A stretch of 64,000 nt of DNA from Minwuia thermotolerans (GTDB taxonomy: Bacteria > Pseudomonadota > Alphaproteobacteria > Minwuiales > Minwuiaceae): the NCBI RefSeq assembly GCF_002924445.1, contig NZ_PIGG01000068.1, positions 62,001-126,000 on the forward strand, read 5' to 3'. The notes beneath the pieces were generated by a model that was not told where the DNA came from, made no database searches, and saw only the letters and a list, made by a program, of their open reading frames with translations. This document shows, in pieces, positions 11,063-19,770 of this stretch; the first letter of the stretch is position 1; every line of letters begins with the position of its first letter. A program made the translations under genes and the position numbers.

Positions 11063-12817
11063 TCAGCCGCCGGCGGCGGCGCTCTCGGCGTCCGGTTCCC
11101 CGGCTTCGCCGTCGTTCTCGGTTTCCGGGGGCGGCGCTGGTCCGCCCGGCTCCATGTCGTCGATGCCGGCCTGCCGCAACAGTTTCTGCAGCGCCTCGAG
11201 CTTGACCAGTTTCTCCTGCTTCGACGGGGTCGAGGCTAGGAAGTCGCTCACGAAATCGGGCGTGGCGAGGCAGCGGCGGATGGCGTCGCGCACGAGGACC
11301 GTCGCCTTGCCCAGGGTGAAGTAGTTCTCCACCAGCATCCGGAGCAGGCGGAAGCACTTCTCCACGATCGGGCCGTCGCCCGACGTCACGCGCTCGATCA
11401 GTTTGGCGTTGCGGATCACCTTGCAGGCGTAGTCGTCCAGCTTTTCGGCCAGCTTGCGGCGGTGCATGTCCTGCAGGGTGCTGTGCAGCACCTGTACCTG
11501 CAACGCGCGCAGCCTGACGAGCCGCTCGGTCACCGAGCCGCCTTCGCGGGTGAGGAACAGCTCGCCCTGGGGCGAAATGATGATGGGCACCAGGAACTCG
11601 GCCAGCTTGCGGCGGTTGGCGTTGCCGACGATGTTGCCTTCCAGCTGCAGCAGCAGCTCCGCCTTGTCATCGGGCGTTTCCGCCGGCGCGAGGTATTCCG
11701 AGACCGCTTCCGGATGCAGCCAGCGTGCGCAGCGCTGTCCCGCGGCTTCCATCATCGGCACTTCGCCGATCCAGCTGCCGTCGGGCTTCTTCAGCGTGCC
11801 GACCAGTTCACGCACGGCCGTGCTTTCCTGGGCCACGTCGCCGTCGACCAGGCGTTTCTTGCCCTTCAGGTTCTCGATCAGGTAGCGGGTCAGGGACTGC
11901 TGCGTGTTCGGCAGCTTGCCGGCGGCGATCAGCCGGCTCACCATGCGCGCCTCGGCGGTGTAGAGCGTGTCGTCCGGATCGGCCCTGCCGATGACAAGAG
12001 ACGCCGCGGCGGCGAGTTCTTCCTTCAGGTTCTTCCGTTCCCCGACCAGCAGGTGGATCACCCGGCCGAGCGACAGCAGTTCGGCGACGAAGCTGTCCGC
12101 GACCTCGTGAACCCAGGCGGGGTGGTCGGTGCGCAGCATGCCCAGCAGCCGGGTCATCTTCTCGGCATAGGTCGTGGCGCTGGTCAGATGGCGGACCAGG
12201 GCAGCGTGCAGCATGAACGAGCGGCTTTCCTGATTCCGGACCCGCTCGATCACGCCGTCCAGGCCGTCCGGCCCGATCTCCGGGAAGGCGGGGGCTTCGC
12301 GCCGCAGGATCTTCACGCCCTTGTCGATCAGTTCGTAGATCTGCTTGATTCGCTCCTGCACGCCCTGGCCGGTTTCGCGGATCTGGGCGATGGCGGTCTG
12401 CTGGACCGCGCGCTGCAGCGACGTGCCGTTGTCCTGCAGCTTCTCGACATGGTCGAGTGAGTGGATCAGTTCGGTCGCCGTGATACCCCATTCGACCAGT
12501 TCGGTGCGGAGCAGGCGGTTGATCGCGCGGCGGCCTTCGTAGGAATAGAAGTCCTCGACCTTCCAGCAGACGCTGGGCACTTCTTCGGAATTGTACTTCG
12601 ATGGCTTGGCCTGGGCGCCCGAGAAGAATATCTGGCCGGCGCGATAGGTGTTGCTCGCCTTGTCGAAACGCTCCCGCATGACCTTGACGGCCCGATAGGA
12701 GGCCCGGACCTCCTTGGCCTTCGCAATCGCCTCTTCCTGGTCGTCCGCGACCGCCAGGATGGTCCAGGTGGTGCCGCGCTGTCCGAGAATTTCGTAGTGG
12801 ACGTTGTTCGCCTTCAT
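11063..12817 (-). CDS. Conserved-looking protein of unknown function, largely helical
   Basis: No family or catalytic motif is recognised. The open frame begins at 13126, but the ATG at 12817 is preferred: it gives 584 residues starting MKANNVHYEILGQRGTTWTI and avoids overlap with the neighbouring phosphoesterase gene. Residues 1-55 look like a small alpha/beta module, ending in a VKVMRERFDKAS helix. The remainder, to about residue 545, is predicted almost wholly helical, with many Leu/Arg heptads and an HxLVGERKNLKEELAAA segment. The last 30 residues are acidic, Pro- and Glu-rich and likely disordered. There is no signal peptide or membrane helix. Coding is well supported by length and codon pattern. 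Confidence 0.75.
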   Translation of the reverse strand: MKANNVHYEILGQRGTTWTILAVADDQEEAIAKAKEVRASYRAVKVMRERFDKASNTYRAGQIFFSGAQAKPSKYNSEEVPSVCWKVEDFYSYEGRRAINRLLRTELVEWGITATELIHSLDHVEKLQDNGTSLQRAVQQTAIAQIRETGQGVQERIKQIYELIDKGVKILRREAPAFPEIGPDGLDGVIERVRNQESRSFMLHAALVRHLTSATTYAEKMTRLLGMLRTDHPAWVHEVADSFVAELLSLGRVIHLLVGERKNLKEELAAAASLVIGRADPDDTLYTAEARMVSRLIAAGKLPNTQQSLTRYLIENLKGKKRLVDGDVAQESTAVRELVGTLKKPDGSWIGEVPMMEAAGQRCARWLHPEAVSEYLAPAETPDDKAELLLQLEGNIVGNANRRKLAEFLVPIIISPQGELFLTREGGSVTERLVRLRALQVQVLHSTLQDMHRRKLAEKLDDYACKVIRNAKLIERVTSGDGPIVEKCFRLLRMLVENYFTLGKATVLVRDAIRRCLATPDFVSDFLASTPSKQEKLVKLEALQKLLRQAGIDDMEPGGPAPPPETENDGEAGEPDAESAAAGG

Positions 12818-12909
12818 TGCCCGTTCCACCAGCCCGACGGGAGCTGCCGCCGTCCGGAGATTACGGCCGGTCAGGTTAACGGACCATTTAACATGGCGGG
12901 CTGTGGCGC

Positions 12910-13728
12910 CTACGCGATGGCGGGTACGACCTCGGCCAGACGGCCGCCAATGCGGAGTGGTTCGACACGGCGGGCGAGGCCCGTGCGGTCGTCGCTCTCG
13001 ACATAGACGCCGCAGACCGTGGCCTCGCCGCTTGCGGGGGAGAAGCGGCCGCCGGGCGTCTTCTGCATGAAGCGGCGGAGCGGCTCCTGCTTGTCCATGC
13101 CGATCACGGAATTGTAGTCGCCGCACATGCCGACATCGGTCATGTAGGCGGTGCCGCCCGGCAGGATCTGGTGATCCGCGGTCGGCACGTGGCTGTGGGT
13201 GCCCGCCACCAGCGAGGCGCGGCCGTCCATGTGGTGGCCCATGGCCATCTTCTCGCTGGTCGCCTCGGCGTGGATGTCGACCAGTGTGAAACTGACGGCG
13301 CGGCCCAGCGGATGGGCCTCGATGGCCTTGTCGGCGGCGCGGAAGGGGCAGTCGAGCGGATCCATGAACACCCGGCCCATCACCTGGACGACGGCGACGC
13401 GCCGGCCCCCGGGCGCATCATAGACGCCGACGCCGCGGCCCGGGGCGCCTTCGGGAAAGTTCGCCGGCCGCAGCAGACGGTTCTCCCGCTGGAAATGGGG
13501 AAGGATGTCACGGTTGTCCCAGACGTGGTTGCCGGTGACGATGACGTCGGTTCCGGCGGCGAACAGCTCGTCGCAGATTGGCGGTGTGATGCCGAAGCCG
13601 CCGGCGGCGTTCTCGCCGTTGACGACCACGAAATCGAGTCCGAGCCGTTTGCGGAGCTCGGGGATCCGCGCGACCGCCGCGTCGCGTCCCTGGCGTCCGA
13701 CGAGATCTCCCAGATAAAGGACCTTCAC
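12910..13728 (-). CDS. YmdB-type (TIGR00282) metallophosphoesterase
   Basis: A 272-residue calcineurin-fold phosphoesterase of the YmdB family, whose Bacillus member hydrolyses 2',3'-cyclic nucleotides. Metal-binding motifs are intact: LGDLVGRQGRD, VNGENAAGGFG, TGNHVWDN, VDIHAEATSEK and GTHSHVPTAD. These supply the Asp, Glu, Asn and His ligands for a two-metal site. Its start overlaps the end of the 5-formyltetrahydrofolate cyclo-ligase gene by 4 bases, a linkage common in alphaproteobacteria. The cellular role is uncertain. Confidence 0.92.
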   Translation of the reverse strand: MKVLYLGDLVGRQGRDAAVARIPELRKRLGLDFVVVNGENAAGGFGITPPICDELFAAGTDVIVTGNHVWDNRDILPHFQRENRLLRPANFPEGAPGRGVGVYDAPGGRRVAVVQVMGRVFMDPLDCPFRAADKAIEAHPLGRAVSFTLVDIHAEATSEKMAMGHHMDGRASLVAGTHSHVPTADHQILPGGTAYMTDVGMCGDYNSVIGMDKQEPLRRFMQKTPGGRFSPASGEATVCGVYVESDDRTGLARRVEPLRIGGRLAEVVPAIA

Positions 13729-14315
13729 GTGAATCTCCTGAATGCGGCCTCTGTGATCAGGCCGTGCAGTCTGACGTCATGGCGGCCGGCCGGCAGCCTT
13801 GGCACGAACTGGGCCTCGAAGGCCAGCCCGATGATCTCGGGATGATGGCCGCGCCGCCGCCACCGCTCGATCGTGCGGTCGTAGAAGCCGCCGCCATAGC
13901 CCAGCCGCGTGCCGGTCCGGTCCACCCCGACCAGGGGCGCCAGCACCAGATCCGGCCGGATCGGACGGGCCCTGACGCCGGGCTCGGAGATCCCGAACCC
14001 CGATTGCTGCATCAGCACATTGGGCAAGTAGCGGCGAAAGACAAGTGGATGGCGGTTGCGCACCACGACCGGCAGGCCGACCACCGCGCCGCGGTGGACC
14101 AGCGCCCGCACCAGTGGCAGGGGATCCAGTTCGTGGCCGAAGCCGAGATAGACGCCGACGCGGACGCCGGCCCAACTGGCACGGAGGGCCAGGCAGCGGT
14201 TCAGCGCCGCCCGCGCGCGCCCCTCGCCGCCGCGGTGCTCCCGGCGGCGCAGCAGATCCGCGCGCAGGCGCTTCTTCAGCGCCGTCAGGTCCTCCGGCCC
14301 CCCCGTCAACCTCAA
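13725..14315 (-). CDS. 5-formyltetrahydrofolate cyclo-ligase
   Basis: This enzyme converts 5-formyl-THF to 5,10-methenyl-THF with ATP, recycling an inhibitory folate. Family features in about 196 residues are LKKRLRADLLRRRE, VGVYLGFGHELDPLPLV, and the C-terminal LVPLVGVDRTGTRLGYGGGFYDR, read here as LAPLVGVDRTG...GYGGGFYDR, containing the ATP/Mg loop. There is no ATG near the N-terminus. TTG at 14315 is listed, and TTG at 14309, 6 bases after GGGAG, is equally plausible. It is followed by the YmdB-type gene with a 4-base overlap. Confidence 0.93.
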   Translation of the reverse strand: MRLTGGPEDLTALKKRLRADLLRRREHRGGEGRARAALNRCLALRASWAGVRVGVYLGFGHELDPLPLVRALVHRGAVVGLPVVVRNRHPLVFRRYLPNVLMQQSGFGISEPGVRARPIRPDLVLAPLVGVDRTGTRLGYGGGFYDRTIERWRRRGHHPEIIGLAFEAQFVPRLPAGRHDVRLHGLITEAAFRRFT

Positions 14316-14339
14316 CTCCCAATCCCGTTCGCCGCATCC

Positions 14340-14367
14340 TATATACGGGAGATGGAAGACTTGTCAG
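14340..14367 (-). promoter_or_regulatory. Candidate promoter for the cyclo-ligase gene
   Basis: On the minus strand a CTGACA hexamer (14362-14367) lies 16 bases before TATATA (14340-14345), a plausible sigma-70-type promoter about 25 bases before the cyclo-ligase start. A 6-bp inverted repeat AAGACT/AGTCTT (14356-14371) overlaps the -35 hexamer and could be an operator. This is inference from consensus match only. Confidence 0.4.
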
Positions 14368-14407
14368 TCTTGGGCCGACAGGCGAAGCCGTTCGCGGAGG
14401 GCCGCAG

Positions 14408-15145
14408 GTGAGTTGGCTTGTATTGGGATTCTGCGTGCTGCTGGCCTTGGCGCTGGCGGGCAAGGCGCTGTTGAGGGCGGACCCGAAGACCATCGCTCAG
14501 GCGATCCGCCTGGGCGGCGGTGTGGTGCTGGGCGTCGTCGGCCTGTTGCTGACGCTGCGCGGCCTGTTCGTCGTCGGCGGTCCGGTGGGGCTGTTCGGCC
14601 TGATGCTGCTGGCGCGGGGACTGGGCTGGCAGGGCATGCCGGGTCTGGGCATTCCCGGTCTCGGCAGCGGCTCCGCCTCCGGCCAGGGCGCATCGGACGT
14701 GCGCACGCGGTTTCTCGACATGACGCTGGACCACAGCACCGGCGAGATGGATGGCCTGGTGCGCGAGGGACAATTCGAAGGCCGGCGGCTGTCGGAGCTC
14801 GGTTTCGGAGAACTCGACGATCTGTTGCGGACCTGCCGGGTGGAGGACGACGATTCGGCCCGTCTGGTGGAGGCCTATATCGCCCGCGCCCATCCGGGGG
14901 AGGCCGGCGGCAGGGAAGAAACCGCATCGTCGGGCGGCGAGCGCCGGGGACCGGGCGCGGGCCGGCGCGGCGCCATGCCGGTTCACGAGGCGCTGGAGAT
15001 CCTGGAACTGCCCGACGACGCCTCGGATGACGACGTGCGCGAGGCTTATCGGCGCCTGATGAAGAAGTACCATCCCGACCAGGGCGGCTCGGCGTGGTAC
15101 GCCGCGAAGCTGAATGAGGCCAAGGACGCGCTGCTGGACCGGTGA
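14408..15145 (+). CDS. Membrane-anchored J-domain co-chaperone
   Basis: A 245-residue protein with a C-terminal J domain, which stimulates DnaK ATPase activity. The GTG at 14408 is chosen because it opens directly into a transmembrane helix (residues 2-18, SWLVLGFCVLLALALAGKAL); a second helix pair follows near 30-70. The middle region (LDMTLDHSTGEMDGLVREGQFEGRRLSEL) is typical of alphaproteobacterial DnaJ-like proteins of this architecture. The J domain spans about 192-245 with the essential HPD tripeptide in KKYHPDQGG. The domain therefore hangs from the membrane into the cytoplasm, as in TIM14-type proteins. Confidence 0.88.
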   Translation: MSWLVLGFCVLLALALAGKALLRADPKTIAQAIRLGGGVVLGVVGLLLTLRGLFVVGGPVGLFGLMLLARGLGWQGMPGLGIPGLGSGSASGQGASDVRTRFLDMTLDHSTGEMDGLVREGQFEGRRLSELGFGELDDLLRTCRVEDDDSARLVEAYIARAHPGEAGGREETASSGGERRGPGAGRRGAMPVHEALEILELPDDASDDDVREAYRRLMKKYHPDQGGSAWYAAKLNEAKDALLDR

Positions 15146-15221
15146 GGCCCGCGCTTGTCGCGCCCGCCGCCGCGTGGCAGAAAACCCGCGATAACAAGTT
15201 GGAAAAAACGGAAGCGGTGAC

Positions 15222-16100
15222 ATGGGCAGAAGAGTGAGAAAGGCCGTATTTCCGGTCGGCGGCATGGGCACGCGGTTCCTGCCGGCGACCAAGGCCCTGC
15301 CCAAGGAGATGCTGCCCGTCGTCGACAAGCCGCTGATCCAGTACGCCGTCGAGGAGGCGATCGCCGCCGGGATCGAGGAGTTCATCTTTGTCACCGGCCG
15401 CGGCAAGACGGCGATCGAGGACCATTTCGATCACAGCTTCGAACTGCAGTCGATGCTGGAGGAGCGCGGCAAGCAGGACATGCTGGAGATCGCGACCTCC
15501 ATGATGCCCAGGGCCGGCACTATCGCCTATACCCGCCAGCAGGAGCCGCTCGGCCTGGGTCATGCGGTGTGGTGCGCGCGCAATCTGGTCGGCGACGAGC
15601 CGTTCGCCGTGCTTCTGGCCGATGATCTGATCCAGGCCCGTACCCCCTGTCTGAAACAGATGGTCGATGCCCAGGCGCGCCAGGGCGGCAACATGATCGC
15701 GGCGATGGACGTGCCTGCGGCGCATACGGACCGCTACGGCATCATCTCGCCGGGCTTCCAGCACGGCAACCTGATCGAGGTGACGGCGCTGGTGGAGAAG
15801 CCGAAGCCGGATCAGGCGCCGTCGAACCGCGCGATCATCGGACGCTACATCCTGCAGCCCGAGGTCTTCGAGGTGCTTGAGCGCCAGGGGCCGGGGGCCG
15901 GCAACGAGATCCAGCTTACCGATTCCATGGCCGCCCTGATCGGCCGTCAGCCCTTCTTCGCCATCGCCTTCGAGGGCCGGCGCTTCGACTGCGGCGACAA
16001 GCTGGGTTTCCTGCAGGCCACGATCGCCTTCGGTCTGGCCCATCGGGAGATCGGCGATGGTCTGAAGACCCATCTTGGCGAACTGGCCGCCACTCTCTAG
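15222..16100 (+). CDS. galU: UTP--glucose-1-phosphate uridylyltransferase
   Basis: GalU makes UDP-glucose from UTP and glucose-1-phosphate, feeding exopolysaccharide, LPS and glycan synthesis. The 292 residues match the family. The nucleotidyltransferase signature near residues 6-36 reads FPVGGMGTRFLPATKALPKE, followed by DKPLIQYAVEEA; FAVLLADDLI carries the metal-binding Asp, and VEKPKPDQAPSN the sugar loop. It heads a run with UDP-glucose dehydrogenase (20-bp gap) and phosphomannomutase (3-bp gap), a coherent nucleotide-sugar operon. Confidence 0.96.
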   Translation: MGRRVRKAVFPVGGMGTRFLPATKALPKEMLPVVDKPLIQYAVEEAIAAGIEEFIFVTGRGKTAIEDHFDHSFELQSMLEERGKQDMLEIATSMMPRAGTIAYTRQQEPLGLGHAVWCARNLVGDEPFAVLLADDLIQARTPCLKQMVDAQARQGGNMIAAMDVPAAHTDRYGIISPGFQHGNLIEVTALVEKPKPDQAPSNRAIIGRYILQPEVFEVLERQGPGAGNEIQLTDSMAALIGRQPFFAIAFEGRRFDCGDKLGFLQATIAFGLAHREIGDGLKTHLGELAATL

Positions 16101-16120
16101 ACCGACGGGACTGAAATTAC

Positions 16121-17443
16121 ATGAAAGTCGCAATGATCGGCGCGGGCTATGTCGGCCTGGTCTCCGGCGCCTGTTTCTCGGAGTTCGGCCACGAGGTGAT
16201 CTGCGTCGACGTGGATCCCTCGAAGATCGGCCGGCTGGAGAAGGGCGATATCCCGATCTTCGAACCGGGGTTGGAGCAACTGGTGGAGAAGAACGTGCAG
16301 GCGGGGCGGCTGTCCTTCACCACCGATCTCGCCGCTGCCGTGGGGCCGGCGGAGGCTGTCTTCATCGCCGTCGGCACGCCCAGCCGCCGGGGCGGCGGAG
16401 AGGCGGATCTGAGCTATGTCCACCAGGCCGCCCGCGATATCGCCGCCGCATCGGGCGGTCGCAAGGTGGTGGTGACCAAATCGACGGTGCCCGTCGGCAC
16501 CGGCGCGGCGGTGAGACGCATTCTGGCCGAGGCCAATCCGGCGGTGGAGTTCCACGTCGTCTCGAACCCTGAGTTCCTGCGCGAGGGCGCGGCGATCGAG
16601 GACTTCATGCGGCCCAACCGTGTCGTCTGCGGCGTCGACAGCGAGCATGCGCGGCAGATCATGCGCGAACTCTACCGTCCGCTGTTTCTCAACGAGACGC
16701 CCATTGTCTTCACGACCCTCGAATCGTCGGAACTGATCAAGTACGCCGCCAATTGCTTCCTGGCGACGAAGATCACCTTCATCAACGAGATGGCGGACCT
16801 CTGCGAGAAGGTCGGCGCCGACGTCCAGGCCGTCGCCCGCGGCATCGGACTCGACAAGCGGATCGGCAACCTGTTCCTGCATCCCGGACCGGGCTTCGGC
16901 GGCTCCTGCTTTCCGAAGGACATTCGCGCGCTGGCGGCCACGGCCGAGAACCATGGTGCGCCCCTGCGCATCGTCGACGCCGTCAACGACGTCAATGAGA
17001 GCCGCAAGAAGGCGATGGCCGACAAGATCGCCCGGGCGCTGGACGACGACCTGGCGGGGCGGACCGTCGCGATCCTGGGCGTCACCTTCAAGCCGAACAC
17101 GGATGACATGCGCGAAAGCCCCAGCCTGGCCATCGTACCTGCCCTGCAGCGGGCCGGGGCGGCGATCCGCGCCTACGATCCCGAAGGCATGGAGGAGGCA
17201 GCGAAGCTGCTGGATGGCGTGACCTGGTGCGAGGACGCCTATGACGCGATGGAGGGCGCCGACGCGGTCGCCATCCTGACCGAGTGGAATATTTTCCGCG
17301 CCCTCGATCTCGACAGGGTGAAGAAACTGCTGAAGCGCCCGGTGATGGTCGACCTGCGCAACATCTACACCCTGGACGAGATGCGCGCGGCGGGTTTCCG
17401 CTATGTCAGCATCGGCCGATCCGAAATCCGGGCGGAGGACTGA
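16121..17443 (+). CDS. ugd: UDP-glucose 6-dehydrogenase
   Basis: This enzyme oxidises UDP-glucose twice with NAD to UDP-glucuronate, a precursor for acidic surface polysaccharides. The 440 residues begin with the Rossmann motif MIGAGYVGLVSG. The catalytic Cys is residue 263, in GPGFGGSCFPKDIRAL. The C-terminal UDP-binding domain contains LGVTFKPNTDDMRESPS. It uses the product of the galU gene immediately upstream, so pathway order and gene order agree. Confidence 0.95.
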   Translation: MKVAMIGAGYVGLVSGACFSEFGHEVICVDVDPSKIGRLEKGDIPIFEPGLEQLVEKNVQAGRLSFTTDLAAAVGPAEAVFIAVGTPSRRGGGEADLSYVHQAARDIAAASGGRKVVVTKSTVPVGTGAAVRRILAEANPAVEFHVVSNPEFLREGAAIEDFMRPNRVVCGVDSEHARQIMRELYRPLFLNETPIVFTTLESSELIKYAANCFLATKITFINEMADLCEKVGADVQAVARGIGLDKRIGNLFLHPGPGFGGSCFPKDIRALAATAENHGAPLRIVDAVNDVNESRKKAMADKIARALDDDLAGRTVAILGVTFKPNTDDMRESPSLAIVPALQRAGAAIRAYDPEGMEEAAKLLDGVTWCEDAYDAMEGADAVAILTEWNIFRALDLDRVKKLLKRPVMVDLRNIYTLDEMRAAGFRYVSIGRSEIRAED

Positions 17444-17446
17444 GCC

Positions 17447-18832
17447 ATGGCCGCGGGGCATCGTTTCAATCCCACGACCCTTCGCGAATACGATGTCCGC
17501 GGAACCTGGGGCGATAGCCTGACCGAGGCGGACGCCCGGGCGCTGGGCCGCTCCTTCGGCACCCTGGTGCGGCGCGGCGGGGGCGGCCACGTCGCCGTTG
17601 GCCGGGACGGACGCATGAGTTCGCCGGCTCTCGCCGCGGCGCTGATCGAAGGGCTGGCCTCCACCGGCTGCGATGTCACGGACATCGGGTTGGGCCCGAC
17701 GCCGATGCTCTATTTCGCGCCCTTCCACCTGCCCGCGGACGCCGGGGTGATGGTCACCGGCTCCCACAACCCGCCGAACATGAACGGCTTCAAGATGATG
17801 ATGGCCGGCAAACCCTTCTTCGGCGCCGACATCCAGAAGCTGGGCGAACTCGCGGTGGCTGCCGACTGGGAAACGGGCGCCGGCGCGGTCGGCGCGCGCG
17901 ATGTCTCGGCCGCCTATGTCGAGGAAGTCGTGGCCGCCTACGCCGGCGAACGCCAGCTTTCGGTCGTCTGGGACTGCGGCAACGGGGCCGCCGGTGCGGT
18001 GATCGACGAGATCGTGCGCCGTCTGCCGGGCCGCCATGTGGTCCTCTATGGCGAGGTCGACGGTACCTTCCCGAACCACCATCCCGACCCGACGGTGGCG
18101 GAAAACCTGACGCAGCTTCGATCGACCGTGCGCGGCGTCGGCGCGGATCTCGGCATCGCCTTCGACGGCGACGGCGACCGCATTGGCGTGATCGACAACG
18201 AGGGCGAGGTGCTGTGGGGCGACCAGATCCTGCTGCTGCTGGCGCGCGACGTGCTGGCCGAGCGGCCGGGAGCCACGATCATCGCCGACGTGAAGGCCAG
18301 CCAGGTGTTGTTCGACGGCATTGCCGAGGCCGGCGGCAAGCCGCTGATGTACCGGACCGGCCATTCGCTCATCAAGGCCAAGATGGCCGAGCTGAAAAGC
18401 CCGCTGGCCGGCGAGATGTCGGGTCACATCTTCTTCGCCGACCGCTGGTACGGTTTCGATGACGCGCTCTATGCGGGCGTGCGGTTCCTCGCCGTGCTGG
18501 CGAAGCAGCAGACGACGCTGGCCGACCTTCGCCGCGCCATGCCGGCCACCGTGAACACGCCGGAACTCCGCTTCGACTGCGATGACGTGCGCAAGTTCAC
18601 CGTGGTCGAGGAGATCGTCGACCGCCTGCGGCAGGGCGGCGTGAAGTTCTCCGATGTCGATGGCGCGCGGGTGATGACCGAAGACGGCTGGTGGCTGATC
18701 CGCGCCTCCAATACCCAGCCTGTCCTTGTCGCCCGCTGCGAGGCGTCCAGCGAGGACGGTCTGGGCCGCCTCAAGGCGCTGCTGGTCGAGCAGCTGTCGA
18801 AGAGCGGCGTCGAGGCTCCGAAGGGACTTTAA
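17447..18832 (+). CDS. Phosphomannomutase / phosphoglucomutase
   Basis: An alpha-D-phosphohexomutase of AlgC/ManB type, 461 residues, interconverting hexose 6- and 1-phosphates and thereby supplying glucose-1-phosphate to GalU or mannose-1-phosphate. The phosphoserine is Ser106 in VTGSHNPPNMNGFKM. The Mg-binding loop is FDGDGDRIGV, the sugar-binding loop GEMSGHIFF, and the C-terminal phosphate-binding site includes RASNTQPVLVARCEA. It follows ugd after 3 bases. Its stop overlaps the convergent cobD stop by 4 bases. Confidence 0.93.
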   Translation: MAAGHRFNPTTLREYDVRGTWGDSLTEADARALGRSFGTLVRRGGGGHVAVGRDGRMSSPALAAALIEGLASTGCDVTDIGLGPTPMLYFAPFHLPADAGVMVTGSHNPPNMNGFKMMMAGKPFFGADIQKLGELAVAADWETGAGAVGARDVSAAYVEEVVAAYAGERQLSVVWDCGNGAAGAVIDEIVRRLPGRHVVLYGEVDGTFPNHHPDPTVAENLTQLRSTVRGVGADLGIAFDGDGDRIGVIDNEGEVLWGDQILLLLARDVLAERPGATIIADVKASQVLFDGIAEAGGKPLMYRTGHSLIKAKMAELKSPLAGEMSGHIFFADRWYGFDDALYAGVRFLAVLAKQQTTLADLRRAMPATVNTPELRFDCDDVRKFTVVEEIVDRLRQGGVKFSDVDGARVMTEDGWWLIRASNTQPVLVARCEASSEDGLGRLKALLVEQLSKSGVEAPKGL

Positions 18833-19770
18833 AGCACCAACGCCCCAAGGATCGCGAAGGCCAGCAGGATCGCCCAGGCGCGCCAGTAGAGGTCGAGGCT
18901 TTCCCGGATATCGCGGGGCGTGGCTGCCTGGCGGCCCTCCGGGTTCATCCATGGATCGTCGATGAACTGCCCCGCATAGGTGCGCGGTCCGGCCAGGGCG
19001 AGACCCAGAATCTTCGCCGCCGCTGCCTCCGGCCAGCCGGCATTGGGGGAGCGGTGGCCGCGCGCGTCGCGGATGGCGGCCTTCAATCCCCGCAGTTTCA
19101 GGTCGGCCAGCGCGAACAGCGCCGCCGTCAGCCGCGCTGGTATGTAGTTCATGGCGTCGTCCAGCCGCGCCGCGGCCCATCCGAAATCCCGGTACCTGGT
19201 GTTGCGGTGGCCGATCATGCTGTCGGCTGTGTTCACGGCCTTGTAGGCGATCAGGCCGGGCAGGCCGCCGACGATGAACCAGAAGGCGGGCGCGATGACG
19301 CCGTCGGAAAAGTTCTCCGCGCCGCTCTCGACCGCGGCACGCGCGACACCGGCTTCGTCCAGGCTCTGGGGATTGCGCCCGACAATGCGGCCGACTGCGG
19401 CGCGTCCTTCGTCCAGCCCCCGGTCGAGGCCACGCGCGACATCGCCGACATGGTTCATGAGCGAGCGATGGGAAATCAGGATCGCGGCGGACACGGCGGC
19501 GATGATGTCCGCGAGCGGCAGGGCTTCGAGCGCAAGACCCAGCATGACGCTGCCGGCGACGATCAGCGCCGTCGCCATGATCCCGGCGATCTTCTGCTGG
19601 CGCGGCGCATCCGACGGGCGGTTCAGCCGCCAGTCGAGCCAGCCGATGACCCGCCCGGCGGCCACGATGGGGTGCATGATCCGTGACCACAGCCATTCCG
19701 GTTCGCCCAGCGCGGCGTCCAGGGCCAGCGCGATGGCGAGCAGCAGCAGGATATGGCCGGGATCGATCAT
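18829..19770 (-). CDS. cobD: Adenosylcobinamide-phosphate synthase
   Basis: CobD/CbiB attaches (R)-1-amino-2-propanol phosphate to adenosylcobyric acid late in B12 synthesis, in the inner membrane. The ATG at 19770 gives 313 residues, the usual size, and overlaps the end of cobC by 4 bases; the longer frame to 19896 only shadows cobC. Hydrophobic segments at residues about 4-22, 55-75, 138-160 and 295-313 fit a polytopic protein. Conserved stretches include LALDAALGEPEWLWSRIMHP, RAAVESGAENFSDGVIAPAF and KAVNTADSMIGHRNTRYRDFG. Confidence 0.94.
   Translation of the reverse strand: MIDPGHILLLLAIALALDAALGEPEWLWSRIMHPIVAAGRVIGWLDWRLNRPSDAPRQQKIAGIMATALIVAGSVMLGLALEALPLADIIAAVSAAILISHRSLMNHVGDVARGLDRGLDEGRAAVGRIVGRNPQSLDEAGVARAAVESGAENFSDGVIAPAFWFIVGGLPGLIAYKAVNTADSMIGHRNTRYRDFGWAAARLDDAMNYIPARLTAALFALADLKLRGLKAAIRDARGHRSPNAGWPEAAAAKILGLALAGPRTYAGQFIDDPWMNPEGRQAATPRDIRESLDLYWRAWAILLAFAILGALVL

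Noticed and set aside
14316-14407. 6S RNA upstream of 5-formyltetrahydrofolate cyclo-ligase
   Set aside because: 6S RNA often lies there in proteobacteria, but the gap is only 92 bp and is occupied by a promoter-like sequence and a short palindrome, too short for a 6S RNA.
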